The position numbers and the translations under genes were made by a program. From NCBI GenBank assembly GCA_002163085.1, contig MAAJ01000001.1:434001-498000 (forward strand): a stretch of DNA of 64,000 bases, written 5' to 3'. The stretch comes from Methylophaga sp. 42_25_T18 (lineage in GTDB: Bacteria; Pseudomonadota; Gammaproteobacteria; Nitrosococcales; Methylophagaceae). The notes beneath the pieces were generated by a model. That model saw only the letters and a program-made list of their open reading frames with translations. It was not told where the DNA came from and ran no database searches. This document shows positions 35,731-46,011 of this stretch, in pieces. Every line of letters begins with the position of its first letter. Position 1 is the first letter of the stretch.

Positions 35731-36651
35731 ATGAAGCAGATATTAGGTCAATCACCACAAATCACCCATTTACTTCGCACTATTCCTATTATCGCGGCTA
35801 GTGATGCCAGTGTTTTAATTTATGGTGAAACGGGGACAGGTAAAGAGCTAGTAGCGCAGGCCTTTCATCAAGAAAGTCGGCGTCGAGACAAAGCGTTTGT
35901 CACCATCAATTGTGCTGCCGTGCCAAGTGACGGTGTTGAAGAAGATTTATTTGGTTATTGCAATGTTGAGGGACATATTGTGCATCGCGGTAAATTACTG
36001 GCAGCGGAAGGCGGGACCGTCTTCTTGGATGAGGTTAATACTCTGCCACTAGCTGTACAGGCAAAGGTCTTACGGTTTTTAGAAGCCGGAGAATGTCAGC
36101 TTAAGGGCAGCCATAAATTACATAAGGTTGACTCGCGGACCATAGCGGCGAGCAGTGTTGATTTGCAACAAGCGGTTAATAACGGCGATTTTCGGGCGGA
36201 TTTATTTTATCGTTTGCACGTTGTGCCGATCTCCTTGCCACCATTAAGAGAGCGTAGTGACGATATCACTTTATTGTTGCGACATTTTGGTCGTGAGTTT
36301 GCGGGTACTAACGCGGTGGTGCGTTATTCAAAGGAAGCCGAACATTGTCTACAAACTTATGCGTGGCCAGGCAATATCCGAGAATTAATGAATTTTTGTC
36401 AGCGCATGGCATTGCTTAATCCTGGCAAAGCGCTTCGCCCAGAAGACTTGCCGGTGGAAATGTTACCCGAAGCAGCGGCGAGTAATCATGCTTTTACTTT
36501 ACCGCCTACGGGAATTAAATTGGCTCAGGTAGAATTGGATTTGATCGAGCAAGCCTTGGAAATGGCGGCCGGTAACCGTTCACGTGCTGCACGGCTGTTG
36601 GGCGTAAGTCGCGATACGTTGCTTTACAGGATGCAAAAATACGATTTGTAG
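35731..36651 (+). CDS. AAA+ enhancer-binding-type regulator lacking the GAFTGA loop
   Basis: The 306-residue protein has only an AAA+ domain and a Fis-type helix-turn-helix, like PspF, with no receiver. Walker A is GETGTGKE (32-39), Walker B is TVFLDE (96-101), and the arginine-finger segment FRADLFYRL (154-162) and the sensor II region (WPGNIREL) are present. The C-terminal HTH is NRSRAARLLGVSRDTLLYRM. Where sigma-54 activators have GAFTGA after LFG, this protein has CNVEG (77-81). It therefore probably cannot remodel sigma-54 holoenzyme and may act as a repressor or sigma-70 regulator, as in TyrR-like relatives. It starts 12 bases after the TauE/SafE-like gene and likely regulates this module. 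Confidence 0.85.
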   Translation: MKQILGQSPQITHLLRTIPIIAASDASVLIYGETGTGKELVAQAFHQESRRRDKAFVTINCAAVPSDGVEEDLFGYCNVEGHIVHRGKLLAAEGGTVFLDEVNTLPLAVQAKVLRFLEAGECQLKGSHKLHKVDSRTIAASSVDLQQAVNNGDFRADLFYRLHVVPISLPPLRERSDDITLLLRHFGREFAGTNAVVRYSKEAEHCLQTYAWPGNIRELMNFCQRMALLNPGKALRPEDLPVEMLPEAAASNHAFTLPPTGIKLAQVELDLIEQALEMAAGNRSRAARLLGVSRDTLLYRMQKYDL

Positions 36652-36692
36652 TAAAGTAGCCGCTGATTTGATTTAAAGTGTTAGAGGCTGTC

Positions 36693-37544
36693 ATGAAACA
36701 ATATTTAGACTTGTGCCAGAGAATTATTGACGAAGGCACATGGATAGAAAATAAGCGTACCGGTAAACGTTGTTTAACGGTGATTGATGCTGATTTAACT
36801 TATGACGTGGCTAATAATCAGTTGCCATTGATCACTACCCGTAGAAGTTATTGGAAGTCAGCCATTGCTGAGATATTGGGTTATATCCGCGGTTATGATA
36901 ATGCCGCTGATTTTCGTGCTTTAGGCACAAAGACCTGGGATGCAAACTCCAACGAGAATCAAGAGTGGTTGAATAATTCGCATCGTAAAGGCCCTGACGA
37001 TATGGGCCGAGTCTATGGTGTGCAGGGTCGTCGCTGGGCTAAACCAGATGGCAGCACATTAGATCAATTAGCCAAGTTAGTGACGAATCTGTCAAAAGGC
37101 ATTGATGACCGTGGTGAAATCATTAGCTTTTATAACCCGGGTGAATTTGATATGGGCTGTTTGAGACCGTGCATGCATACTCATACCTTTTCACTGTTAG
37201 GTGACACGTTATATTTAAGCTCGTATCAACGTTCATGTGATGTGCCTCTGGGTTTGAACTTTAATCAGATCCAAGTGTTCTTTTTATTACAGATCATGGC
37301 TCAAATCACAGGAAATAAGGCTGGCAAGGCATTCCACAAGATAGTCAATGCCCATATCTATGAAGATCAACTGGAACTGATGCGTGATGTTCAGCTCAAA
37401 CGAACACCTTTTGACTCACCGGCATTACATATTAATCCTGATATTAAATCGCTGGAAGATTTGGAAACATGGGTGACATTGGATGACTTTGAGGTAACCG
37501 GTTATCAATATCACGACGCAATTAAATATCCGTTTTCGGTGTGA
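36693..37544 (+). CDS. thyA: Thymidylate synthase
   Basis: ThyA converts dUMP to dTMP with methylene-tetrahydrofolate. ATG 36693 is preceded by GAGG at 7 bases and gives 283 residues, the length of the Vibrio/Pseudoalteromonas-type ThyA (E. coli has 264). The substrate-binding [10 protein letters not shown], the catalytic-cysteine region [25 protein letters not shown] and the nucleotide-binding [10 protein letters not shown] are seen, with the usual C-terminal YPFSV. It is convergent with radC. Confidence 0.93.
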   Translation: MKQYLDLCQRIIDEGTWIENKRTGKRCLTVIDADLTYDVANNQLPLITTRRSYWKSAIAEILGYIRGYDNAADFRALGTKTWDANSNENQEWLNNSHRKGPDDMGRVYGVQGRRWAKPDGSTLDQLAKLVTNLSKGIDDRGEIISFYNPGEFDMGCLRPCMHTHTFSLLGDTLYLSSYQRSCDVPLGLNFNQIQVFFLLQIMAQITGNKAGKAFHKIVNAHIYEDQLELMRDVQLKRTPFDSPALHINPDIKSLEDLETWVTLDDFEVTGYQYHDAIKYPFSV

Positions 37545-37617
37545 TTTAAAATCGAGTTGAAATCAACGTCCCTGTTTGTTTCTTTAGTTTTGAATGCACA
37601 GATAGACAACGATAGCG

Positions 37618-38292
37618 TCATAATTTACCGATTTCAGCAAAAGACACTGACTCGCCATCACCAATCACAATATGATCTAAAACACGAATATCTATTAGCT
37701 CAAGCGCTGTTTTTAGCCGCTGGGTGATTTGATAGTCGGCTTCACTTGGTTGTGCGAGACCTGAAGGGTGATTGTGAGCAAAAATAACAGCAGCGGCATT
37801 ATGAGCAAGTGCTTGTTTTACTACCTCGCGAGGGTAAACAGTCGCACCGTCTAAAGTGCCACGAAAAAGCTCTTCATATTTTATCATTCGGTGTTTGTTG
37901 TCGAGAAACAAACATGCAAAGACCTCGTGAGGGTAAGCCCTCAAGCGTTGCTGTAAATACTGTTTGGTCGTTTTGGCATCAACTAAGACATCACCGCGCA
38001 TTAATGTAGATTCCATATGGCGATGGCTCATTTCCATTACTGCCTGAAGTTGCACATATTTAGCTGGGCCAAGGCCATGTTGCTGGCAGAACTGTTTTAG
38101 ATCCGCTTCAAGCAATGCGCGCAGGCTGCCAAAGGCATTAAGTAAGTCACGAGCCAGATCAACAGCAGATAAACCGGTAACGCCCGTTCGTAGAAAAATA
38201 GCGAGTAACTCGGCATCAGATAGGGCGTGAGCCCCAAGTTGTAATAGTTTCTCTCGGGGTCTTTCATTGACCGGCCAGTTTTTGATTGTCAT
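37618..38292 (-). CDS. radC: RadC family JAB-domain protein
   Basis: From ATG 38292 (AAGGA 8 bases upstream) the product has 224 residues and begins [20 protein letters not shown], the conserved RadC N-terminus with a helix-hairpin-helix region. The C-terminal JAB metalloprotease-like motif is [16 protein letters not shown]. Despite the name, a role in DNA repair is unproven. The extra codons up to 38361 have no supporting site. It is divergent from miaB. Confidence 0.94.
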   Translation of the reverse strand: MTIKNWPVNERPREKLLQLGAHALSDAELLAIFLRTGVTGLSAVDLARDLLNAFGSLRALLEADLKQFCQQHGLGPAKYVQLQAVMEMSHRHMESTLMRGDVLVDAKTTKQYLQQRLRAYPHEVFACLFLDNKHRMIKYEELFRGTLDGATVYPREVVKQALAHNAAAVIFAHNHPSGLAQPSEADYQITQRLKTALELIDIRVLDHIVIGDGESVSFAEIGKL

Positions 38293-38422
38293 AAACATCA
38301 TCCTTGAAATTATCTGACTAGGGAACAAATATAACAGGGTCTTTTCAGCAAAAACAATCACTTGTTTTGTGCTGCAATGATAAAAAGAGTATTCTATCTA
38401 CCCTTTTTTATAATGAAAATTC

Positions 38423-39763
38423 ATGGCCGGTAAACTCTATATAAAGACCTTTGGTTGTCAGATGAATGAATATGATTCATCAAAAATGGCCGATGTCCTC
38501 GCCGCTTCTCATCAGTTGGAAATTACTGATGTAGCTGAAGATGCGGATGTATTATTACTTAATACGTGTTCGATTCGCGAAAAAGCACAGGAGAAAGTAT
38601 TCCATCAATTAGGTCGTTGGAAGCGCTGGAAAGATGAGCGCTCAGATCTCGTTATTGGCGTAGGTGGCTGTGTGGCAAGCCAAGAAGGCGATGCGATTCG
38701 TCGGCGTGCTCCTTATGTTGATTTGATCTTTGGCCCGCAAACGCTGCATCGCCTGCCTGGTATGTTGGATGATGTCAAAAAGAGCCGCAAACCACGAATA
38801 GATATATCTTTTCCAGAAATTGAAAAGTTCGACAATTTGCCAGAAGCCAAGGCCGATGGTCCTACGGCGTTTGTATCGATTATGGAAGGCTGTAGTAAAT
38901 ACTGTACGTTCTGTGTGGTGCCTTATACCCGAGGTGAGGAAGTCAGCCGCCCTGTTGATAAAGTATTGACTGAGATCCGAGGTCTTGCTGCGCAAGGTGT
39001 GCGTGAAGTCAATCTACTCGGCCAGAACGTTAATGCCTATCGCGGCGAATTAGATGATGATGAAACGGCTGATTTAGCCTTATTAATTCATTATGTAGCG
39101 GCGATTGATGGCATAGACCGCATACGCTTTACCACCTCGCATCCGGTCGAGTTTTCCGACAGTTTGGTTGAGGCTTATGCCGAAGTGCCAGAGCTGGTCA
39201 GTCACATACACCTTCCCATTCAGTCAGGTTCAGATCGCATTTTAACGATGATGAAACGTGGCCATACGGGCTTGGAATATAAAGCAAAAATTCGCCGCCT
39301 GCGTGAAGTTCGGCCTGATATTAGTATGTCGAGTGATTTTATTATCGGTTTCCCTGATGAGCAAGATGCGGATTTTCAAGCAACGATGGATATGATCAAT
39401 GATATTGGTTTTGATCATTCCTTTAGCTTTATTTATAGCGCCCGACCGGGGACACCTGCCGCCGCCTTTATTGATTCTGTGCCTGCGGAGGTTAAAAAAC
39501 AACGATTGCAAACAGTACAAACTCGTTTATTAGAATTGGAAGCGGCGCATAGTCAAGCAATGCTAGGGTCAACACAGCGTATCTTAGTAGAGAAAAAAGC
39601 GGATCGTAATGACGGCGAAGTGATAGGCAAAAGTGAAAATAATCGCTCGGTGGTATTTGTGGGCGATGAATCATTAATCGGTAAGTTTGTTGATGTAAAC
39701 ATTATCGAAGCATATTCTAATTCGCTACGTGGTGAATTACTGGCTGATAGCAATATCAGCTAA
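38423..39763 (+). CDS. miaB: tRNA-2-methylthio-N6-dimethylallyladenosine synthase MiaB
   Basis: MiaB is a radical-SAM methylthiotransferase that modifies i6A37 of tRNAs reading U-starting codons. The 446 residues contain the N-terminal UPF0004 domain with auxiliary cluster cysteines ([29 protein letters not shown]), the radical-SAM motif CSKYCTFC (about 157-164), and a C-terminal TRAM domain. It heads the miaB-ybeZ-ybeY-corC-lnt operon, with short gaps or overlaps throughout. Confidence 0.98.
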   Translation: MAGKLYIKTFGCQMNEYDSSKMADVLAASHQLEITDVAEDADVLLLNTCSIREKAQEKVFHQLGRWKRWKDERSDLVIGVGGCVASQEGDAIRRRAPYVDLIFGPQTLHRLPGMLDDVKKSRKPRIDISFPEIEKFDNLPEAKADGPTAFVSIMEGCSKYCTFCVVPYTRGEEVSRPVDKVLTEIRGLAAQGVREVNLLGQNVNAYRGELDDDETADLALLIHYVAAIDGIDRIRFTTSHPVEFSDSLVEAYAEVPELVSHIHLPIQSGSDRILTMMKRGHTGLEYKAKIRRLREVRPDISMSSDFIIGFPDEQDADFQATMDMINDIGFDHSFSFIYSARPGTPAAAFIDSVPAEVKKQRLQTVQTRLLELEAAHSQAMLGSTQRILVEKKADRNDGEVIGKSENNRSVVFVGDESLIGKFVDVNIIEAYSNSLRGELLADSNIS

Positions 39764-39783
39764 CCTTTCTAGGAATTTTATTA

Positions 39784-40755
39784 GTGACGACAACTTCTCC
39801 CGTGCGGGATAGTATTAGTTTTGAGTTAAGCCCTGCAGACAATCCTCGATTAGCCAATCTTTGCGGTCATTTAGATGAACACCTTCGAATGATGGAACGA
39901 AGTTTTGGTGTTGAAATTAATAATCGAGGTGTTAAATTTCAGATTGTTGGTAAAGCGGAAAAATTGGCTGATGTGCAGGATGTGATCCATGAGCTCTATG
40001 CTGAAACAGCTGACACTGTATTAGTGCCTGAACAAGTGCATTTAGCGATACGCCAAATGGGTGCTGAAGATACACATGCGCCGGTAGAGAAAAAAGAGAT
40101 AGTGATTAAAACCAAGCGTGGTTTGGTCAAAGCGCGCGGTGAAAATCAACAAGCGTATTTACAACGCGTAATGACGCACGATATTAACTTTGGTATTGGA
40201 CCTGCGGGTACCGGTAAAACGTATTTAGCCGTGGCGTGTGCAGTAGAAGCCTTAGAGCGTGATTTTGCTCGTCGTATTGTATTGGTACGTCCTGCGGTGG
40301 AAGCGGGAGAACGTTTAGGTTTCTTGCCTGGTGATTTAACTCAGAAAGTTGATCCCTACTTACGTCCTTTATATGATGCATTATATGAAATGCTGGGCTT
40401 TGAACGCGTTGCCAAGTTAATAGAACGTAATGTGATTGAAGTTGCACCGCTTGCCTATATGCGTGGTCGAACGTTAAATGAGTCATTCATTATTTTGGAT
40501 GAAGCGCAAAATACCACCACAGAGCAAATGAAGATGTTTTTGACGCGTTTGGGGTATAACTCGACCGCCGTTATTACTGGTGATATTACTCAGGTTGATC
40601 TGCCAAAATCACAAAAATCAGGTCTACGCCATGCAATTGAAGTTTTAGATGGTGTTGAGGGTATAGGTTTTACCTTTTTTCAAGCGAAAGATGTTGTGAG
40701 GCATTCCTTGGTACAAAAAGTTATTTTGGCTTATGAAAAGGCTGAAAAATCATAA
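39784..40755 (+). CDS. ybeZ: PhoH-like ATPase YbeZ
   Basis: YbeZ is a PhoH-family NTPase that works with the endoribonuclease YbeY in rRNA maturation and ribosome quality control. The start is GTG 39784 and the length 323 residues. Walker A is [13 protein letters not shown] (about 139-151) and Walker B is [11 protein letters not shown] (about 237-247). It follows miaB by 20 bases and is immediately followed by ybeY. Confidence 0.96.
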   Translation: MTTTSPVRDSISFELSPADNPRLANLCGHLDEHLRMMERSFGVEINNRGVKFQIVGKAEKLADVQDVIHELYAETADTVLVPEQVHLAIRQMGAEDTHAPVEKKEIVIKTKRGLVKARGENQQAYLQRVMTHDINFGIGPAGTGKTYLAVACAVEALERDFARRIVLVRPAVEAGERLGFLPGDLTQKVDPYLRPLYDALYEMLGFERVAKLIERNVIEVAPLAYMRGRTLNESFIILDEAQNTTTEQMKMFLTRLGYNSTAVITGDITQVDLPKSQKSGLRHAIEVLDGVEGIGFTFFQAKDVVRHSLVQKVILAYEKAEKS

Positions 40756-40756
40756 A

Positions 40757-41221
40757 ATGGTAACAACGGTTGATTTACAGCTTGCTTGTGATGGCGATAT
40801 GCCACAAAAAACAGATTTTCAACGTTGGGTTGAAGCGGCTTTAGTCGAAGTTCAGGAAGATTGCGAACTCAGCGTGCGCTTAGTTGATGTTGATGAAAGT
40901 ACAGAATTAAACGCTACTTATCGTGGTAAAACGGGACCGACCAATGTATTGTCGTTTCCATTTGAAGCACCTATACCTATGGAGCCACGCCTACTAGGTG
41001 ATTTGGTTATCTGTAGCGCTGTGGTCGAAACTGAGGCACAACAACAACAGAAAGCAGTGAACGATCATTGGGCGCATATGGTGATTCATGGTTGTTTACA
41101 TTTATTAGGTTATGATCATATTGAAACGGACGAAGCGGAACAGATGGAAGCGTTAGAAGTAAGAATTTTGCAATCATTGAATATTGATAATCCTTATCTT
41201 GATCAAGAGAGCAGCAAATGA
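40757..41221 (+). CDS. ybeY: Endoribonuclease YbeY
   Basis: YbeY is a zinc-dependent endoribonuclease needed for 16S rRNA 3' maturation. I prefer ATG 40757, directly after the ybeZ stop, giving 154 residues starting [13 protein letters not shown] 40733 would overlap ybeZ by 23 bases. The zinc-binding H-x3-H-x5-H motif is [11 protein letters not shown] (about 107-117). Its stop overlaps the corC start by 4 bases. Confidence 0.96.
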   Translation: MVTTVDLQLACDGDMPQKTDFQRWVEAALVEVQEDCELSVRLVDVDESTELNATYRGKTGPTNVLSFPFEAPIPMEPRLLGDLVICSAVVETEAQQQQKAVNDHWAHMVIHGCLHLLGYDHIETDEAEQMEALEVRILQSLNIDNPYLDQESSK

Positions 41222-42087
41222 GCGACGGACGACCGAGTAGTTCAAGCAATAAACAATCTTGGGTTAAACGATTAAGTAATATTTTTCTTAAGCCCGAAGA
41301 TCAAGCGCAGCTTATCGATTTAATTCGTTCAGCAGCCAAGCGTCATATTCTAGATGCGGAAGCTTTGGCCATTGTTGAAGGCGCCTTGAGTGTCTCTGAT
41401 ATGCAGGCTCGCGATATTATGATTCCACGCTCTCAGGTGGTAATGGTTTCTAAAGATGCAACTGCCGAAGATACCTTAAAATTAATTACCGAGACGGCTC
41501 ATTCCCGATTCCCAGTGATGGATGATGATCGTGATGACGTCATTGGAATCTTATTAGCAAAAGATTTGTTATCTGCTGTGGTTGCAAACGGTAAATTTGA
41601 ATTTGATTTACGCGAGTTGTTACGTCCGGCAGTCTTTATCCCTGAAAGTAAACGTTTGAATGTCTTACTCCGAGAGTTTCGAGCGCGTCGAAACCATATG
41701 GCCATCGTGGTGGATGAATATGGCGGTGTAGCCGGCATTATTACCATTGAGAATGTGCTGGAACAGATCGTGGGTGAGATTGAAGATGAGCATGATATCG
41801 ATGATGATGCTCCAATTCTTAAACGCAGTGAGACTAATTACACCATCAAAGCTTTAACCTCGGTGGAAGACTTTAATGAGTTTTTTGATATGGATTGGGA
41901 TGATGAGGACTTTGATACTGTTGGCGGTTTTGTGGTGAATCAATTTGGTCATATGCCAGAGCGAGATGAAGAGGTCAGTGTTGGACGCTTCCAGTTTACC
42001 GTAGTGCGAGCCGATAATCGTCGTGTTCATTTGCTGGAAATGGAAATATTGCCTGAAACTGAACAACAGGAAGATGATACGGAATAA
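41218..42087 (+). CDS. corC: HlyC/CorC family CBS-domain protein
   Basis: This 289-residue cytoplasmic protein has two CBS domains (about 65-190; [56 protein letters not shown]) and a C-terminal CorC/HlyC domain (about 205-285). Family members bind adenine nucleotides and are linked to magnesium and cobalt efflux (E. coli YbeX), though the mechanism is unclear. Translation is probably coupled to ybeY and lnt through overlaps at both ends. Confidence 0.95.
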   Translation: MSDGRPSSSSNKQSWVKRLSNIFLKPEDQAQLIDLIRSAAKRHILDAEALAIVEGALSVSDMQARDIMIPRSQVVMVSKDATAEDTLKLITETAHSRFPVMDDDRDDVIGILLAKDLLSAVVANGKFEFDLRELLRPAVFIPESKRLNVLLREFRARRNHMAIVVDEYGGVAGIITIENVLEQIVGEIEDEHDIDDDAPILKRSETNYTIKALTSVEDFNEFFDMDWDDEDFDTVGGFVVNQFGHMPERDEEVSVGRFQFTVVRADNRRVHLLEMEILPETEQQEDDTE

Positions 42088-43586
42088 TGCAAACCCCCGT
42101 TTTTCAAGGCTGGTTAGGACAGAAAGGGAATGCTGTTGCTTTGATAGCTGGGGCGATCTTGCCGCTATCCTTTTCCCCTTTTCACTTTTATCCACTGGCT
42201 ATTGTCAGTTTGGTTCTACTTTTTGCTAGTTGGCAAAGTATCTCGGCCAGACAAGCTGCATGGCGAGGCTTTCTGTTTGGCGTAGGCATGTTCGGCGTAG
42301 GCGTGTCTTGGATTTATGTGGCCATCCATGATTTTGGTCTGGCCAGTGTGTTTTTGGCGGGATTATTAACTGCTTTATTTGTCTGTTTTTTGGCTTTATA
42401 TCTTGCTGCTTTAGCTTGGCTAATTAAACGCATTAGTGGGCCGATGTTAACGAGCTTGGACATGGTGTTGTTACTGCCGGTCGCATGGCTGGGTTTTGAA
42501 TGGTTTAAAGCCTGGTTTTTGACGGGATTTCCATGGCTAGAGTTAGGCATAAGTCAAATTGATGGGCCTTTAGCCGGTTATACTCCAGTCATTGGTGTAT
42601 TGGGCGTATCTTGGCTGGTTGCTTTGACCGCTGGGTTACTGCTGGTGCTGGTGCAGACTCGGCGATGGTGGTTAGTATTGCCTATTATTGCGATCTGGGC
42701 TGGCGGTAGTGCATTGCAGTCTTATCAATGGACTACACCTGAGGGTGAAGCAATTAAAGTCAGCTTGATCCAAGGCAATATTCCTCAAGAAATAAAATGG
42801 AATCCGGAACAACTATTTAAAACGTTGGCATTGTATCAAGCTCGAACTGAGCAAAACTGGGATAGTGACTTGGTGATCTGGCCGGAAAATGCAGTGACTG
42901 TCTTCCATCATCAAGCAAAAGAATATTTTTTAGATCCCTTAGCTGAATTAGCTAGAAAGAACGACACTGATATTTTATTAGGCCTGCCGGTGATGCAACA
43001 AGAAAGCCGCAATTATTTCAACAGCATGCTGTTACTTGGCCAAGAAGAGGCCTTTTACCACAAGCGTCATCTCGTTCCCTTTGGTGATTATGTTCCTCTT
43101 GAGTGGTTACGTGGTTTGATTCAATTTTTTAATTTACCGATGTCATCATTTGTTTCTGGAGAAGAAGACCAAGCCTTATTGCACGCTGCAGGTCACGATA
43201 TTGGCATATCGATTTGTTATGAAGATACGTTTTCGGCCGAAGTATTAACAACTGTGCCGGAAGCTAGCCTATTGGTTAATGCGACTAATAATGCTTGGTA
43301 TGGTGATTCTTTTGCACCGCATCAACATTTGCAGATTTCACAAAATAGAGCACTGGAAACGGGGCGTCCAGTATTGCGAGCCACAACCAATGGCATTTCG
43401 GCATTGATTAATTTTGATGGCCAATTAATCGGTCAAACTGCACAGTTTGAACAAGCCGTGTTATCGGGAGAAATACAGCCGCGGCAGGGAGCAACAGCCT
43501 ATGTGAGTTATGGTCGATGGTCGATACTGTTGATAGCACTGTTCATGTTGATGGTGTGGGCGTATTATCGTCGAACACTTCATTAA
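42087..43586 (+). CDS. lnt: Apolipoprotein N-acyltransferase
   Basis: Lnt adds the third acyl chain to the N-terminal cysteine of lipoproteins in the inner membrane. The 499 residues comprise six or more N-terminal helices (about 15-215) and a periplasmic nitrilase-like domain with the catalytic triad segments IWPENAV (Glu), HKRHLVPFGDYVP (Lys loop) and ISICYEDTF (Cys), and a last helix near the C-terminus. The ATG shares one base with the corC stop. Confidence 0.97.
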   Translation: MQTPVFQGWLGQKGNAVALIAGAILPLSFSPFHFYPLAIVSLVLLFASWQSISARQAAWRGFLFGVGMFGVGVSWIYVAIHDFGLASVFLAGLLTALFVCFLALYLAALAWLIKRISGPMLTSLDMVLLLPVAWLGFEWFKAWFLTGFPWLELGISQIDGPLAGYTPVIGVLGVSWLVALTAGLLLVLVQTRRWWLVLPIIAIWAGGSALQSYQWTTPEGEAIKVSLIQGNIPQEIKWNPEQLFKTLALYQARTEQNWDSDLVIWPENAVTVFHHQAKEYFLDPLAELARKNDTDILLGLPVMQQESRNYFNSMLLLGQEEAFYHKRHLVPFGDYVPLEWLRGLIQFFNLPMSSFVSGEEDQALLHAAGHDIGISICYEDTFSAEVLTTVPEASLLVNATNNAWYGDSFAPHQHLQISQNRALETGRPVLRATTNGISALINFDGQLIGQTAQFEQAVLSGEIQPRQGATAYVSYGRWSILLIALFMLMVWAYYRRTLH

Positions 43587-43610
43587 ATAACGTAGATAAA
43601 GCAGATAGTC

Positions 43611-45062
43611 ATGCAGATCCTGACCATACAGCGCATTTTGGGTATTTTGTTAAGCCTGTTTAGTATCACGATGTTGCCACCTCTCGCTATTTCTTTATTC
43701 TATCAAGATGGCGCCGATCAAGCATTTCTAACGGCTTTTGTGGTGTTACTGGTAACAGGTGGTTTATTTTGGTTCCCGGTAAGACAGCATCGTAAAGAAT
43801 TAAAAATTCGTGACGGTTTTATTGTCGTTGTGATGTTCTGGATAGCCTTGGGCTTATCTGGAGCCTTACCCTTTTTCCTAACTACTTACCCTGCGATGTC
43901 CTTTACCGACGCGGTTTTTGAATCTATGTCTGGTTTAACAACGACAGGGGCAACCGTGTTAACGGGGCTTGATTCCCTGCCAAAGGCAGTGTTGTTTTAT
44001 CGCCAATTTTTACAGTGGTTAGGCGGCATGGGTATTGTGGTCTTGGCCGTAGCCATATTGCCATTACTTGGTGTCGGTGGCATGCAGCTTTATCGTGCTG
44101 AAACTCCGGGTCCGATGAAAGATTCCAAACTAACCCCACGAATTACCGAAACAGCCAAAGCCTTATGGTACATCTATCTGTCTCTGACTGTTGCCTGTGC
44201 CTTAGCTTTTCATTGGGCCGGGATGAGTTGGTTTGATGCAGTTGGCCATAGTTTCTCTACGGTTGCGATAGGGGGCTTTTCTACCCATGATGCCAGTATG
44301 GGCTATTTTGATAGTGCCACTATTGAAATGATTACCGTGGTATTTATGTTGTTGGCAGGGATGAACTTCTCACTACATTTTCTTGCTTGGCGACACCGTA
44401 GCATTCGCCATTATCTGGCAGATTCAGAGTTGCGAGTTTATCTATCGATTTTAGCCATAATTTCAGTGGTCACCGCAGTGTATTTATTTTTTACCCATAC
44501 ATTTGAAAATCCATGGACGGCGGTACATCAGGGGGTATTCCAAGCAGTTTCAATCGGTACCACGACAGGCTTCACCACGACGGATTATTATCTCTGGCCT
44601 GGATTTTTACCGATTTTATTGTTGATGTCGAGCTATATCGGCGGTTGCGCAGGTTCAACTGGCGGTGGAATGAAAGTCATTCGAGTATTGTTGCTATTTA
44701 AGCAGGGCTATCGTGAAGTCTTACGTTTAATCCACCCCAATGCGGTATTTGCGATAAAAATTAATAATAAAGCTTTACCCAATAAAGTGGTTGGTGCTGT
44801 TTGGGGGTTTTTTGCTTTGTATGTATTTTGTTTTAGCATCATGCATTTATTTTTGATGGCAACGGGTTTAGATGTCGTGACCTCATTTTCTGCGGTGACG
44901 GCATGTTTGAATAATTTAGGTCCGGGTTTAGGTGAAGTCGGCGCTAATTATGGTGATATCAATTCGCCATCTAAGTGGATGTTGTGTGTGGCCATGTTAT
45001 TAGGCCGTCTAGAAATCTTTACCTTATTAGTTGTATTGACGCCGGCATTTTGGAAAAGATAA
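43611..45062 (+). CDS. trkH: Trk-type potassium uptake protein TrkH
   Basis: TrkH is the potassium-conducting membrane subunit of the Trk system. The 483 residues contain the four pore-loop repeats with filter-type segments such as GLTTTGATVL, AIGGFSTHDAS, SIGTTTGFTTTDYY and ACLNNLGPGLG, plus the GGMGIVVLAVAILPLLGVGG helix. The regulatory TrkA subunit is not adjacent. The gene begins 24 bases after lnt and ends 2 bases before the methyltransferase gene. Confidence 0.96.
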   Translation: MQILTIQRILGILLSLFSITMLPPLAISLFYQDGADQAFLTAFVVLLVTGGLFWFPVRQHRKELKIRDGFIVVVMFWIALGLSGALPFFLTTYPAMSFTDAVFESMSGLTTTGATVLTGLDSLPKAVLFYRQFLQWLGGMGIVVLAVAILPLLGVGGMQLYRAETPGPMKDSKLTPRITETAKALWYIYLSLTVACALAFHWAGMSWFDAVGHSFSTVAIGGFSTHDASMGYFDSATIEMITVVFMLLAGMNFSLHFLAWRHRSIRHYLADSELRVYLSILAIISVVTAVYLFFTHTFENPWTAVHQGVFQAVSIGTTTGFTTTDYYLWPGFLPILLLMSSYIGGCAGSTGGGMKVIRVLLLFKQGYREVLRLIHPNAVFAIKINNKALPNKVVGAVWGFFALYVFCFSIMHLFLMATGLDVVTSFSAVTACLNNLGPGLGEVGANYGDINSPSKWMLCVAMLLGRLEIFTLLVVLTPAFWKR

Positions 45063-45064
45063 GC

Positions 45065-45631
45065 ATGTCGCTACAAACAAAATGGGATGCCATCTATAGC
45101 CAGCGAGAAGGTGAAGCAACGGCGGCCACGGTATTGATAGAAAATCAACACCTGTTGCCATCATCAGGTAATGCGTTGGATTTAGCGTGTGGTATGGGCG
45201 GCAATGCTAAGTTATTGGCTAAGTCCGGCTTGGATGTAGTGGCGTGGGATCTCTCATCGGTAGCAATAGCACGTCTACAACTAGAGGCAAAAAATCAAAA
45301 GCTAGCGATAGACGCACAGGTTCAGGATGTTATTGATAATCCGCCGGAAGCACAGAGTTTAGATGTATTGGTAGTAAGCTTTTTTCTAGATCGTGAGCTT
45401 TGTGCAACTTTGATTGATGCACTAAAGCCCGGTGGAGTACTTTTTTATCAAACCCATTGTCGAGACAAGGTCAGTCAGACCGGCCCATCAAACCCTGACT
45501 ATTTATTAGCCGATAATGAACTATTAAGTTTGTTTTCAGGTCTTAAGTTGAGAGTGTATCGTGAGGAATCTGTACTTGGTGATCATCAGCAGGGTTTTCG
45601 TAATCAAGCCTTTTTGGTAGCAGAAAAGTAA
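45065..45631 (+). CDS. Class I SAM-dependent methyltransferase
   Basis: From ATG 45065, two bases after the trkH stop, the product has 188 residues. The earlier in-frame start at 44975 lies within trkH and is not used. The SAM-binding motif is ALDLACGMGGNAKLLA (about 40-55), followed by VVAWDLSSVAIARL and a conserved VVSFFLDR and LKPGGVLFYQTH. It resembles TehB/thiopurine-type small-molecule methyltransferases, but the substrate cannot be read from the sequence. Confidence 0.85.
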   Translation: MSLQTKWDAIYSQREGEATAATVLIENQHLLPSSGNALDLACGMGGNAKLLAKSGLDVVAWDLSSVAIARLQLEAKNQKLAIDAQVQDVIDNPPEAQSLDVLVVSFFLDRELCATLIDALKPGGVLFYQTHCRDKVSQTGPSNPDYLLADNELLSLFSGLKLRVYREESVLGDHQQGFRNQAFLVAEK

Positions 45632-45771
45632 AAGTAAGCATTGCGGTGTTATAATTGATGCGAAATAAAGCTTGCTGTAATGATAGTTGATCAGTAAAAT
45701 TACGCGGTTCACAAGCCCACATTTTAAATCTGTGGTGAAATTTTTAGTAATATTAATAGACGAGTACAGAT

Positions 45772-45972
45772 ATGAAAGCGGATATCCATCCAGAATATAA
45801 CGAGATTGATGTTACCTGTAGCTGTGGTAATACCTTTAAAACTCGCTCAACACGTAGCAGCGCTTTGACTTTGGATGTATGTGCAGAATGTCATCCGTTC
45901 TACACTGGTAAGCAAAAAATGTTAGATACTGCTGGCCGTGTTGATAAATTCCGTCAAAAATACGGTAAATAA
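45772..45972 (+). CDS. rpmE: Ribosomal protein L31 (zinc-binding form)
   Basis: The 66-residue protein is bacterial L31 with the zinc ribbon intact: CSCG near residue 16 and [12 protein letters not shown] near 37. The zinc-free paralogue (RpmE2 type) lacks these cysteines. It has its own 140-base upstream region; a TATAAT at 45650-45655 could be a -10, though no good -35 stands 17 bases before it. Confidence 0.97.
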   Translation: MKADIHPEYNEIDVTCSCGNTFKTRSTRSSALTLDVCAECHPFYTGKQKMLDTAGRVDKFRQKYGK

Positions 45973-46011
45973 TTATAAGGCCCGTATGGTCAATCAAGGA
46001 TTAGTTTGAAC

